Numbered from the stretch's first letter, positions 1 through 9,722 are shown. The stretch: 64,000 nucleotides of DNA from Vampirovibrionales bacterium (GCA_029262635.1 JAJCZA010000017.1:1-64000); one strand, 5' to 3'. Notes: generated from the letters alone by a model not told the origin. Program-made: numbers and translations.

Positions 1-888
1 CCTGTTTTGGATGTTTTAGACGGAAACAACCACTCCTGCCCGGATATCGTGTAGCTGGCCAGATACTCATGCAAGAAGTCTGCCAAATTAGCTGTTATTG
101 GTTGTTCCCGAGATCCAGCCTTCGCTTCAGGGACATAAATAGTCCGTCGTTCGAGATCAATATGCTCAATACGAATGGATAAAATCTCCATCCGGCGCAT
201 GCCTGTTTCCAAAGCAATTTTGATGAAGGGATAAACCACGGGATGATTATCCTTTTTGGCCTCCTCAAGCAGTTTGCGGATCTGTGGTTGCGTGAGATAG
301 ACAATGCGCCCCGGCGATTCCTTGTATTTTCTGACACGGGCCGGTGAATGATCCAGCCAGTCCCAATCCACCGCTTTGCTGAAGAGGTGTGACAAAACCG
401 CAAGATATCGGTTCACCGTAGACGTGGAAAGTTTGGAGTCCAAACACTGTTTTTTGAATCGCTCGATGTCAAAAGATCCGATACGTTCCAGGGGCATATC
501 TCCAAAGAAAGGAATCAGGCGTTGCTCAAGTTGCTGACGTTTTATAGGGATATTCTTGCCGCCTTCCTGTTCAATGCGATCCAAATAACGGGTCGCCGCT
601 TCCCTGAAACTCAATGGGAGTTTTCGGCCTTTAGGAAGGGACAGACGATCCATCCGAGCCTCATTCTTGAGCTTTTCAATCGCGTTTTCGGCATGGGTTC
701 GGGTAATGCCTTCCGATTCATTCCCGACGACCCGATGCATCCGCTTTCCGTTGACCTGAACACAAATCTCAAAACGACCATCGCCGCTCTTAAGCTTTTC
801 ATAAATAATCCCATGCTCGACAATCCGCTTTCCGGGGGGCAAAGAACGAAGGGCCTGTCTTGTCAGCTTCTCAAATCGCTTGCTCATC
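1..888 (-). CDS. Tyrosine recombinase/phage integrase, C-terminus truncated by window edge
   Basis: Continuous reverse-strand frame from ATG at 888: MSKRFEKLTRQALRSLPPGKRIVEHG...STSTVNRYLAVLSHLFSKAVDWDWLDHSPARVRKYKES...ALETGMRRMEILSIRIEHIDLERRTIYVPEAKAG; SAM-like core-binding domain plus the 'ETGMRRMEIL' catalytic Arg box. Not in ORF track because it runs off the edge. Confidence 0.92.
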
Positions 889-1003
889 TCAATTGTTACC
901 TTTTGGTTAATAAACACTTGTATTAATCTTACAGGAGAGATAAACTTCTGTGTAGTGATTCCTACACACTGTAAATTCCATTCTATCGTGTAAGAACCCA
1001 AAA

Positions 1004-1411
1004 ATGTATAGAGAGGCCGATATGACTCCCTTAACACCCCAAGAAAATCAATTTGGAAAGCTTATCCGGGAACGCCGGGAGGCCAAGAACATTTCGTTGC
1101 GAAAGTTTGCACAACAGGTGGGATTGAGTGCAACCTATCTTAGCAAGATTGAACGGGGGGAAATGGCTGCACCGGGTGAAGAAAAAATCAAAATCATTGC
1201 AGAACATTTGGAATTGGATGAAGACGAGTTGCTGGCCTTGGCCGGAAAGGTCTCCACGGATCTGAAGGAACTCATCATGGAACATCCTAAAGTGATTGCC
1301 AATTTTCTTCGTTCCACGCATGGCCACAGCGTTAAAGAGATCCAACGCATTACCGAGAAGTTACAGAATGAAGTGTTGTCCAAAACCCAAAAAGAGGAGA
1401 TTGACCCTTGA
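1004..1411 (+). CDS. XRE-family helix-turn-helix transcriptional regulator
   Basis: FGKLIRERREAKNISLRKFAQQVGLSATYLSKIERGEMAAPGEEKIKIIAEHL is a classic HTH_3; divergent from the integrase. Confidence 0.9.
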   Translation: MYREADMTPLTPQENQFGKLIRERREAKNISLRKFAQQVGLSATYLSKIERGEMAAPGEEKIKIIAEHLELDEDELLALAGKVSTDLKELIMEHPKVIANFLRSTHGHSVKEIQRITEKLQNEVLSKTQKEEIDP

Positions 1412-2100
1412 ACTACCAGAAAATCATTTACCCAAACTACATTCCTGACGGCCGGATCAGGCGGCTGGTGGAGGAACTGCTGTTTAACTTTAATGGAAAA
1501 TCCATTGCTGAACAAACACTCCCCATTCCTGTTGAAGAGATTGCTGAATTTCACCTGGGATACTCGCTGAACCTGGATCATCTTGGTGATCGTTTCGGAT
1601 TCCAGGATACGTTTGGGTTCATTGATTTTGATCGGAAGGAAATCTGGATTGACAGCAGCCTGGAGCCAGGGGTATCGCCGACTGGTAATGAAGGCCGGTA
1701 TCTGTTTACCGTCAGTCATGAAATTGGTCATGACCAGTTGCATCGGCCGTTCTATGATAACCGCCATATCCAGAAGAGCCTCTTTGATTCCGAACAGCCC
1801 GTTGATAATGATCAGCCGGATGCGGCCATTATGTGCAGGGAAAAGGAAAAGAGAGAACCGCAAGAAATTCAGGCGGATCTGTTTGCCAGCGAACTGTTGA
1901 TGCCTGAAGTTCTGATCCGGCAACAGTTCCACGAGATTACGAACGAAATTAGACGTAATCCGAATCGTTGGGCCGTGGAAATGATGGTTACCGATGAATT
2001 ATGCCGGCGGTTTCATACTTCCAAACAAGCCATGGAGATCCGGCTGGACAAACTAAAACTCTGGCATGGTTTGCAGGGCAACCGGTTAATCCTGACCTGA
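1408..2100 (+). CDS. ImmA/IrrE-family metallopeptidase
   Basis: VSHEIGHDQLH (HEXXH-like) motif; overlaps the XRE gene by 4 bp. Confidence 0.85.
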   Translation: MNYQKIIYPNYIPDGRIRRLVEELLFNFNGKSIAEQTLPIPVEEIAEFHLGYSLNLDHLGDRFGFQDTFGFIDFDRKEIWIDSSLEPGVSPTGNEGRYLFTVSHEIGHDQLHRPFYDNRHIQKSLFDSEQPVDNDQPDAAIMCREKEKREPQEIQADLFASELLMPEVLIRQQFHEITNEIRRNPNRWAVEMMVTDELCRRFHTSKQAMEIRLDKLKLWHGLQGNRLILT

Positions 2101-2165
2101 ATACAAAAATTTTTTGTCTATATTGTTTCTAATGTACTAAACGCTAAACAAAAGGAGAAGTAACG

Positions 2166-2432
2166 ATGACTGAAGATGTCACCCCAAACGAAACCCCGCA
2201 AGTTCAGATGCTCCATGACGGACGGATGGACACTGAAAACGCCGCACTGTATCTTGGCCTGAAACCAAAGACGCTTGCCATGATGCGATGTTCTGGTTCT
2301 GGACCCCGATTTATCAAGAAAGGGCGGGTCTTTTATTACCAGGAGGATTTGGATGGCTGGCTCAATGATGATGGCCGGTTCCAGTCCACCGCACAGGCCC
2401 GTTTCCATCAGGACCAAAGTCACAATATCTAA
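2166..2432 (+). CDS. Excisionase/AlpA-like helix-turn-helix DNA-binding protein
   Basis: MDTENAALYLGLKPKTLAMMRCSGSGPRFIKKGRVFYYQEDLDGWLND matches the HTH_17/excisionase pattern. Confidence 0.8.
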   Translation: MTEDVTPNETPQVQMLHDGRMDTENAALYLGLKPKTLAMMRCSGSGPRFIKKGRVFYYQEDLDGWLNDDGRFQSTAQARFHQDQSHNI

Positions 2433-2447
2433 AGAGGACAAAACCCT

Positions 2448-3284
2448 ATGATCACGCTTGATCTTCTTGAGCAGACATTTGGCCCGGCACGGCAACAGGG
2501 CAGGGAATGGCATTTTCCATGCCCTCAGTGCCTTTATCAATTCACAGCCTGCGAGAAAAACGGGCAGGTTCTGGTGTATTGCCACTCCTGCGCCTCGAAC
2601 CATCATCTTCTGAGTGCCTTGGGCTCAAGTCATACATTCACCCGTTCCGCATCTTTCCAAAAAACACAAAACAGTAATTTGGAAACCCGACAATGGGCGT
2701 TGCGAATCTGGAATGAGACCATTGCTATAGAAAACACCCTGGCCGAGTGCTATTTGAGAAGACGCGGGATCAATCTTTCGTTCCCTCCCGTCATCCGGTT
2801 TCATCCCGGTTTGAAACATACGGAAAGCGGCCAGTATTTTCCGGCGGTGATTTCATCCATTACCGACCCGACGGGAGAATTTATTGCAATTCATCGAATC
2901 TGGCTGTCTCCAGATGGCAAAAAAGCCCCTGTGAAACCTTCAAAAAAAACATTGGGCAGCTTTCGGGGCGGTATCATCCAGCTGGCAGAACCTTTAGACA
3001 TGCTGGCCTTAGCTGAAGGGCTGGAAACCGCGCTGAGTGTTCAGCAGTTGAGCGGACTGCCAACTTGGGCAAGCGTTTCATCAGCCAATATGAAAAATAT
3101 ACGCCCCTCTGCCAGCGTGAAAACCGTCTATATTTTTGCGGATCATGACCCGGCAGGAATCAAAGCTGCGGATCAGACAGCGGCCATATTGGCACGAGAA
3201 GGGTTTCATGTGGCGATGGCCGTTTCTCCTGTCCCTGGCAGTGATTTTAATGACATATTGTTGAAAGGAGTTGTGCCCGAATGA
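2448..3284 (+). CDS. Zinc-finger/Toprim domain primase-like protein
   Basis: CPQCLYQFTACEKNGQVLVYCHSC zinc finger; AEGLETALS and VYIFADHDPAGIKAADQTA Toprim motifs. Confidence 0.85.
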   Translation: MITLDLLEQTFGPARQQGREWHFPCPQCLYQFTACEKNGQVLVYCHSCASNHHLLSALGSSHTFTRSASFQKTQNSNLETRQWALRIWNETIAIENTLAECYLRRRGINLSFPPVIRFHPGLKHTESGQYFPAVISSITDPTGEFIAIHRIWLSPDGKKAPVKPSKKTLGSFRGGIIQLAEPLDMLALAEGLETALSVQQLSGLPTWASVSSANMKNIRPSASVKTVYIFADHDPAGIKAADQTAAILAREGFHVAMAVSPVPGSDFNDILLKGVVPE

Positions 3285-4804
3285 ACACCAATCACATTAT
3301 GGATTTGGCACAAACCTATCAGAAGCAATGGCCAAAACCGGACATGGCATTAATCAGCGGGGGGCGAGAGAAGGCTCCTGAGATTCCATTGGCTGTGTTC
3401 GGGGATGTCTGGTCATCCTGGATGAAAGTAGCGGCCAATGGACGTTCAGCACCAGTTGATTATATCGTAGGTGGTGTCATGGCTGTTGTATCCGCTTTAG
3501 TTGGTAACGTAGCTACTGTTTCACCCTGGCCGGACTGGAATCAATCAACCACCCTGTGGGTAGCATGTGTCGGCAACCCTTCTGCCGGAAAAACACCGGC
3601 CCTGGATTTTGTCCTCTCACTGCTGCGCACTCTTGAAAGCGAACAGGCCAAGGATCTCAAACAACAGCGTCAGGACTATGCCCAGAAGCTTGAGACGGCA
3701 CGGGCAATCAAGGATAAATGGCGATTGGAAGTCAAAACCGCCACACAGGAAAATAAACCTGCTCCCCCCATGCCGGATGAGGCCGTTGAACCTGAACCAC
3801 CCACGGAACCCCGGCTGCTAGTCGTTGATGCCACCGTTGAATCATTGGCAAAAATTCATTCCCGAAATTTACGGGGTTTGCTCTTGTTCAGGGATGAACT
3901 TTCCGGTCTAATTGAAGGGTTCGGGCGCTATGGCTCTCAGGGGGCTGACCGGGCTTTTTACAATGAAGCCTACAATGGAAATCGTTACGTGATGGATCGG
4001 GTCAAAAATGATGAAAATCCGATTCGTATTCCCCGGCTGTCGCTTTCCATTGCGGGGGGCATTCAGCCGGACAAACTGAAAAGCGCCATACTGGGCGGAG
4101 ATGATGACGGCCTGAGTGCACGATTTTTGTATTTCTGGCCTGATCCGGTAACCCCAACACGTCCCAGGGGGAAAACGGACAAAACCATTGCCCTTGAAGC
4201 CCTCCGGCGAATTTTAAACATCCCCATGCCCTTGAATGAATTCGGAGAACCTACTCCCAAGGGTTACCCTCTGGCATCCGAAGCGGTTGATTGTTTCCAT
4301 GATTATCGTCTGGAGTTAGCCAGGGAAGAGGAAGGAGCCAGTGGCTTATACCTTTCCTTTCTGGGCAAGCTTCCGGGTGTGGTTCTGAAACTGGCACTGA
4401 TTATTGAATTTATGCGCTGGGCCGTTGAACCTTTCAGCAGTCCTGAACCCCCCGGCCAGATTTCAAAAGAATCGGTTTATGGTGCACTGGGTCTTGCGGA
4501 CGCCTACTTCAAGCCGATGGCAAAGCGGGCTTTCGGCGAGGCTGCACTCCCCCGCCATGAACGTGATGCAGCCGCTCTGGCTCGTTTTATCTTCAAAGCT
4601 CGTCCGGAAACCGTCAACGCCAGAAAACTGCAACAAAAACGGCTCGGTGGTATCAACAAGGCCGAGAGAATGTATGCGGCATTGAATGAACTGGAAGAGG
4701 CCGGTTGGATCGATCCTGTACCCAGTCGGGAAGGCGAAACGGCAGGTCGAAAAAAGGCTGATTACGACGTCAATCCCAGAATTTGGGAAACATCCGATGA
4801 ATAA
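3281..4804 (+). CDS. DUF3987 (YfjI-like) domain protein, replication-associated
   Basis: NPSAGKTPALDFVL Walker-A-like and LLLFRDELSGLIEGFGRYG; ATGA overlap with the primase. Confidence 0.75.
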   Translation: MNTNHIMDLAQTYQKQWPKPDMALISGGREKAPEIPLAVFGDVWSSWMKVAANGRSAPVDYIVGGVMAVVSALVGNVATVSPWPDWNQSTTLWVACVGNPSAGKTPALDFVLSLLRTLESEQAKDLKQQRQDYAQKLETARAIKDKWRLEVKTATQENKPAPPMPDEAVEPEPPTEPRLLVVDATVESLAKIHSRNLRGLLLFRDELSGLIEGFGRYGSQGADRAFYNEAYNGNRYVMDRVKNDENPIRIPRLSLSIAGGIQPDKLKSAILGGDDDGLSARFLYFWPDPVTPTRPRGKTDKTIALEALRRILNIPMPLNEFGEPTPKGYPLASEAVDCFHDYRLELAREEEGASGLYLSFLGKLPGVVLKLALIIEFMRWAVEPFSSPEPPGQISKESVYGALGLADAYFKPMAKRAFGEAALPRHERDAAALARFIFKARPETVNARKLQQKRLGGINKAERMYAALNELEEAGWIDPVPSREGETAGRKKADYDVNPRIWETSDE

Positions 4805-5096
4805 ATGGCTTGAGCTTTTCTACAGTGAAACAAAAGCTACAGTATCTACAATAGCTACAAAAGCAGACCCTATTGTTGCAAACGTAGATAATGTAGCTAA
4901 CGTACAAGCGTTGAAAACCGAACTTGAAAAATTGCGTTTGAAGTGGAAAGCCTGTCTGTGGATTCGAACACAGCCTCATTACAAAGATCTTTCACCCGGA
5001 TGTCTCCAGTCAGAGAAAAAAGCCTATGCCCGGATGCGCTCACGGGCAAGTGAAATTAAAAGAATCCTTTCAACAATCCAGCATCAAGAGGACTAA
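4797..5096 (+). CDS. Hypothetical protein
   Basis: ATG at 4797 overlaps the DUF3987 stop; MNKWLELFYSETKATVSTIATKADPIVANVDNVANVQ... Confidence 0.55.
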   Translation: MNKWLELFYSETKATVSTIATKADPIVANVDNVANVQALKTELEKLRLKWKACLWIRTQPHYKDLSPGCLQSEKKAYARMRSRASEIKRILSTIQHQED

Positions 5097-5191
5097 TAAT
5101 CTTGCAAACTTCCATTTTATTCTGTTTCTTTCAACACCCCTAATCCCCCTGTTATAGTGGAATGATAGGTATTTAACAGGAGGCACTTCGT

Positions 5192-5716
5192 ATGGCCGGC
5201 GCTTCTCATAAACTGAAAATAGAATGGATTCTAACAGAGAAACTGGTTCCTCATGCCAACAACGCCAAGCAACATCCCGAAGAGCAGGTAGACCAGATTG
5301 CGGCATCCATTCAGGCTTTCGGTTTCAATGATCCCATTGCAATTGATGAAAACAATACCATTATTGAAGGACATGGCCGTCTGCTGGCCGCCAAAAAACT
5401 GCAACTTGAAAAAGTGCCGATCATCCAGCTTTCCCATCTCAGCGAAGCCCAGAAGAAAGCCTACATTCTGGCTCATAACAAGCTGTGTCTGAATACCGAC
5501 TGGAATCTGGATCTGTTGCGTTTGGAGCTGGAACGTCTTCAGGAACTGGATTTTGAAGACCTCTCATTAACGGGTTTCCGAAATGCCGAAATCGGAATTC
5601 TCTTTGCCGAACCCTCAATCCCTGATACGGAACCCGAACTGGATGAAACTCTTGTGGAGAACAGTACGACAAAGCAGATTACCTGCCCTGAATGTGGAAC
5701 GAGCTTCAATGCCTGA
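5192..5716 (+). CDS. ParB N-terminal-like nuclease domain protein
   Basis: WILTEKLVPHANNAKQHPEEQVDQIAASIQAFGFNDPIAIDENNTIIEGHGRLLAAKKL. Confidence 0.85.
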   Translation: MAGASHKLKIEWILTEKLVPHANNAKQHPEEQVDQIAASIQAFGFNDPIAIDENNTIIEGHGRLLAAKKLQLEKVPIIQLSHLSEAQKKAYILAHNKLCLNTDWNLDLLRLELERLQELDFEDLSLTGFRNAEIGILFAEPSIPDTEPELDETLVENSTTKQITCPECGTSFNA

Positions 5717-6725
5717 AAATGCATTCAAGGTTGTATCCACTTTTGCGGGCTGTGGCGGTTCGTCCCTCGGTTATAAAATGGCTGGGGGTGAGGTTGCGCT
5801 AGCTATCGAATGGGAAGCAAATGCTTGTGACACCTACCGCCTGAACCATCCCGATACCCCTGTCTTTCAGCGTGATATCACGACAGTTACCAGCGCCGAG
5901 ATACTGGATGTGATTGGAATGAAACCGGGTGAACTGGATATTCTGGACGGCTCTCCACCTTGTCAGGGGTTCTCAACAGCGGGAAAACGCCGAATTTCTG
6001 ATCCAAGAAACCATTTATTTAAGGAATACGTCAGGCTACTGAAAGAATTGCAGCCGAAGGTTCTGGTAATGGAAAACGTAGCTGGCCTGGTGCGCGGACA
6101 GATGAAACCCGTCTTTGTAGAAATCCTGACTGCGCTAAAGGAAAGTGGTTATCAGGTTCGGGCCCGCCTGATGGACGCCCAGTATTACGGCGTTCCCCAG
6201 CGACGCAAGCGTGTCATTTTTATTGGTGTCCGGCAAGATCTGGATATTTCACCTTCTCACCCTCTACCTGAAACAAGACCCATCCTCCTTAAAGAAGCTT
6301 TGGCAGACTTGAAGCCACCATTAAAAGTACTGTATCCCAAAGGAACAGCCGCCCGGCTTGCCGAATGCCTGAAGCCGGGTGAGGATGGTTCCAGGTTGAG
6401 AACCCGTCTTGGTGGCAAGGTGCGCGATTATTCCCTGAAGCGTTTGTCCTGGTACAAGGTGGCTCCGACAATCTGCAAGTCTGTCCGACCCGGACAATGT
6501 GGCCTCCTGCATCCCGAAGAGAGCCGTTACATGGCTACTGAGGAACTAAAACGGATTGCATCTTTCCCGGATAATTACCAGTTTACCGGCTCCCTGGAAG
6601 AGCAATGGGCCCGTATTGGCAACAGTGTTCCTCCACTTCTGATGAACGCCATTGCCGGGCATATCCGGGATCATATTCTTACTCATGTTCCTGAACTTCG
6701 GAGTTATAAAAAAAGGAATGCCTAA
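5709..6725 (+). CDS. DNA (cytosine-5-)-methyltransferase
   Basis: FAGCGGSSLGY, PPCQGFSTAG, ENVAGLV and YGVPQRRKRV motifs; start chosen at 5709 (MPENAFKVV). Confidence 0.93.
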   Translation: MPENAFKVVSTFAGCGGSSLGYKMAGGEVALAIEWEANACDTYRLNHPDTPVFQRDITTVTSAEILDVIGMKPGELDILDGSPPCQGFSTAGKRRISDPRNHLFKEYVRLLKELQPKVLVMENVAGLVRGQMKPVFVEILTALKESGYQVRARLMDAQYYGVPQRRKRVIFIGVRQDLDISPSHPLPETRPILLKEALADLKPPLKVLYPKGTAARLAECLKPGEDGSRLRTRLGGKVRDYSLKRLSWYKVAPTICKSVRPGQCGLLHPEESRYMATEELKRIASFPDNYQFTGSLEEQWARIGNSVPPLLMNAIAGHIRDHILTHVPELRSYKKRNA

Positions 6726-7254
6726 TCCGCCCAAAAAACTGACCGTAAAAGAATTGGCCGAGGTTGAGACCTTGGCCGGACTCGGCATGCGTTTTGAGGA
6801 TATTGCGTTGACCAAAGACATGTGTCTGGATACCCTCAAAAAATATGCCGATGAGCAACTCCAGCGTGGAAAGGCCAAGGCCAAAGCCCAGATCATGCAA
6901 ACAGCCTATAAAATGGCGGTTTCCGGGGAAAATCCGACGATGACCATCTTCTGGCTAAAAACACAGGCTGGCTGGAGCGAAAATCGCAATAACACCGCTA
7001 ACCGAAACAATCTGGCCGAAATGGTCAAAAAATCCGACAAACCGATCCAGATTATTGTTGCCTATCTGGCCGAGACCATGGGACAAGTCAGTCATGGGGA
7101 TGTTGATCCCCGTGTGGCCTCCTGTATTGCCCGCATTGCCGGAGTGTTCCTGAAAGCCGTGGCTCAGGGCGAACTGGAAGAACGCCTTGCCCTGCTGGAA
7201 TCGACTATAAAATCGTCGGAACCCCAGTTACTGGATTTGGAGCTGGAACCATGA
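6718..7254 (+). CDS. Phage terminase small subunit-like HTH protein
   Basis: LAGLGMRFEDIALTKDMCLDTLKKYADEQLQRGKAKAKAQIMQTAYKMAVSGENPTMTIFWLKTQAGW; overlaps the upstream stop by 8 bp. Confidence 0.6.
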   Translation: MPNPPKKLTVKELAEVETLAGLGMRFEDIALTKDMCLDTLKKYADEQLQRGKAKAKAQIMQTAYKMAVSGENPTMTIFWLKTQAGWSENRNNTANRNNLAEMVKKSDKPIQIIVAYLAETMGQVSHGDVDPRVASCIARIAGVFLKAVAQGELEERLALLESTIKSSEPQLLDLELEP

Positions 7255-8054
7255 AATCAGCCAAAAACCGCCTAAAGACGCTGGAGGCACAACTAACACC
7301 CAGGCAGGTTATTATCCATCTGGTGGAGCGGATGAAAGAGTTTGATGATCTCGATGCCTTTATTCTATGGGGTTATACCGGTGAAACATTGGTCAGGATG
7401 GCAGAGACTCGTGAAAATATGTATAAGGCAATCAAACAAGGGGCAGGGGATAAAGATCCACGAAAAATCCATCGGGCATGCAAGAAAGTACAGCGGGAAT
7501 TGTTTTTTCTCTATGAACTGGCAATGGCACCCTCGATGCGTATCAAAACCAATAAATACCGCTATCTATACTGGATCAGCACCATGGCGCACCAACTGGA
7601 GGGAATATTCCGAAAACTGAAAGACTCCTCCAAACAGGAGCCCACGGTAAAGGAACTGGCCATGTTCAGAGATAGTGCCCAAAAACTTTTGCTGGATCTG
7701 GTCAGTGAGCAGCTGGTCGTGGAATGGATTAGTCAGCAGTATTTTGACGGACGTCCTTTGCTGTTCAACAGCCAGCAGACCTTTCTTGAGAAATTGATCA
7801 GCCGTGTGGAGCAGATGATTGAACTTTTCAATGAAGCTCTGGAATTGTTCCAGGTAATGGACCAGCCCTCGGAGAGTTACAAATTTGAGCCGGTCAATGT
7901 CCAAAAACTCCGGGCAGAAGGTAAAAAATTTGTACCCGGCATCATTGAACAGGTCAAACAGGATTCCAGGATAAGCATGTACAATGCGGAGGGGGCTCAT
8001 GACGAGGCCATCAAGCTGTTTAAGGATTCATTGAGCATAAAATCAGGGAAATAA
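7251..8054 (+). CDS. Hypothetical protein of the mobile element
   Basis: 267 aa ORF, ATGA overlap with the previous gene; no recognised domain. Confidence 0.6.
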   Translation: MKSAKNRLKTLEAQLTPRQVIIHLVERMKEFDDLDAFILWGYTGETLVRMAETRENMYKAIKQGAGDKDPRKIHRACKKVQRELFFLYELAMAPSMRIKTNKYRYLYWISTMAHQLEGIFRKLKDSSKQEPTVKELAMFRDSAQKLLLDLVSEQLVVEWISQQYFDGRPLLFNSQQTFLEKLISRVEQMIELFNEALELFQVMDQPSESYKFEPVNVQKLRAEGKKFVPGIIEQVKQDSRISMYNAEGAHDEAIKLFKDSLSIKSGK

Positions 8055-8186
8055 CCTGAATCTCTATACGTCTGCTACGCTCACAGAAAAAAGTGGCCAA
8101 AAACCCTCTAGTCCCTTGGTCGTTTTTATCCCTAGTCCTACAATCAAGAGTTTAGCAGGACTTTATGCACTTCCGCATCCAGATAT

Positions 8187-8924
8187 ATGAACCATTGTGC
8201 ATTTTTTGTGCATTTACGCCATTTGATTGGAAGTTATGGGAAGCACGGCCGGCGCAGACGGCCCAAACGTCAGGATGTCCTAGTGCTAATTCATCAGCAG
8301 GCCAAATCCCCTAATTATGTATGGACGGTGGACTTTGTGTACGACACACTGGCCAGCAATCGAAGTATCCGTCTGTTATCGGTGGTGGACGAGTTTACCC
8401 GTGAGTGCTTGTGCCTGAGGGTGGAATACTCATTGAAGGCAGCGGATGTGCAGACCACGCTGGAAACCCTGTTCAAGGATTACGGCAAGCCGCTGTATCT
8501 CAGAAGCGACAACGAGTCTGAATTTATCGAAAAGAGCCTGCAAAAATGGCTGAAAGAAAAAGGCACCTTGCCGTTATTTATTGACCCAGGGAGTCCGTGG
8601 CATCGCAAAGCATCCCCTTGGGGGAAAACGGCAAATGTGAGAGCTTTAATGGACGGTTACGGGATGAATGTCTGAATGCCGAATGGTGGGGGAACCTGCG
8701 GGAAGCCCAGAACGTGATTGAGATGTGGCGAGACCACTACAACAAGGAACCTCCCCACAGCTCATTAGGAGAGCAGACACCTCATTCCTTCGCCGCCGCA
8801 AACAGTCTGGCTAGCCAGACTGTTTGAACCCCGTTTTTCTCACTTGATCTGGTACGCATTTAGGGTCAAGACCATATGATCCCACTCTCTAGTTTTGACT
8901 AGATCAATTTTTGGGGGGCAGTCA
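8187..8924 (+). pseudogene. Remnant of IS3-family transposase OrfB (N-terminus lost, frameshifted) with remnant right end
   Basis: rve-domain sequence VWTVDFVYDTLASNRSIRLLSVVDEFTRECL...LRSDNESEFI then a frame break at ~8600-8640 (PGSPWHRKASPWGKTANV vs PGSPWENGKCESF in the 22-kb copy); ATATGATCCCA...GGGGGGCAGTCA resembles the intact right end. Confidence 0.85.
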
Positions 8925-9074
8925 TCTTTTGTAAACTATTATTAATTCTCTGAGCATAGTAGATGGGCGCCTGTCAAGATTTAGAGGGGTTTTCATAACA
9001 AATTTGTTTGCTGATCTGGTTTTATTGGTATACAGTAATGTCTACAATCGGCAAAATCATAACGAGAATTCATT

Positions 9075-9365
9075 ATGAAAGATAAGAAAAAGTACTTAAA
9101 ACCTCTTAGTGTGGCTATAGTAGCCCTATTAGCTGCCACCGGTGTATCGGATGCCAGTGTCTCCGACACTAGTATTGAAACTGCGCTAGAAAAGGCGCAA
9201 GCCGTTGTGATGGAACAACAGGTAGAATCCACACAACCCGATTTTCTGATGATCGAGCCAGCGGAACAAATGGATGCAAATAAAGCTGCATACCATTACT
9301 CTCACCGCTCACACTCGTCTCACCGGTCGCATTCCTCTCACCGCTCGCACTATTCCGGTTACTAA
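9075..9365 (+). CDS. hxsA: His-Xaa-Ser repeat precursor-like protein (HxsA2-like)
   Basis: N-terminal hydrophobic leader (KKYLKPLSVAIVALLAATGVSDA) and C-terminal HYS-HRS-HSS-HRS-HSS-HRS-HYS-GY, directly upstream of hxsD/B/C-like genes. Confidence 0.82.
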   Translation: MKDKKKYLKPLSVAIVALLAATGVSDASVSDTSIETALEKAQAVVMEQQVESTQPDFLMIEPAEQMDANKAAYHYSHRSHSSHRSHSSHRSHYSGY

Positions 9366-9383
9366 GATTTCGAGATTATCGCC

Positions 9384-9722
9384 ATGACTAAGGAGTCGAC
9401 GACTCCGCTCGTCAAAAATGACGACGGAAGTTTGATCATATTATTTCCGAAGTCCGTGTATAGCTTAGATGCTGTCAAGAAAGCCTCCTATAAGTTTACG
9501 GACTCCTGCTCGTTTCTAATTAATGAGCAGAACACTGCATATGAAGTTCTATGCAAACCAACCGCTGATATACCGTCTAAGGCTTTGGATGAGCTCGTCA
9601 ATTCCTTCTGTAACGAGGTCCTCGACCAGGATCTCAGGGAACGTATTGCTTCCGAGACCCATGCCGTAAGAAGCTTGATACTAGCACAGGCCTTCTCGAA
9701 AACTTCTCTTCTGGAGGGGTAG
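9384..9722 (+). CDS. hxsD: His-Xaa-Ser system protein HxsD-like
   Basis: 112 aa; FCNEVLDQDLRERIASETHAVRSLILAQAFSKTSL; position between precursor and radical SAM gene. Confidence 0.75.
   Translation: MTKESTTPLVKNDDGSLIILFPKSVYSLDAVKKASYKFTDSCSFLINEQNTAYEVLCKPTADIPSKALDELVNSFCNEVLDQDLRERIASETHAVRSLILAQAFSKTSLLEG

Noticed and set aside
95-447. Minus-strand ORFs 95-403 and 265-447
   Set aside because: Out of frame with the integrase reading frame over the same bases; compositionally odd.
522-926. 134-aa plus-strand ORF
   Set aside because: Antisense to the real minus-strand tyrosine integrase (1-888), whose protein sequence is clearly coding.
1031-1932. Minus-strand ORFs antisense to the XRE/ImmA genes (including 265 aa at 1135-1932)
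   Set aside because: Shadow ORFs opposite well-supported coding genes.
4840-4920. Repeated GTAGCTA/ATAGCTAC words in 4797-5096
   Set aside because: Fits low-complexity coding (ATVSTIATKADPIVANVDNVANV) rather than a clear regulatory array.
9291-9362. CRISPR or minisatellite explanation for the HxS repeats
   Set aside because: Repeats are in frame, encode H-x-S units and lie in an Hxs operon; no spacer structure.
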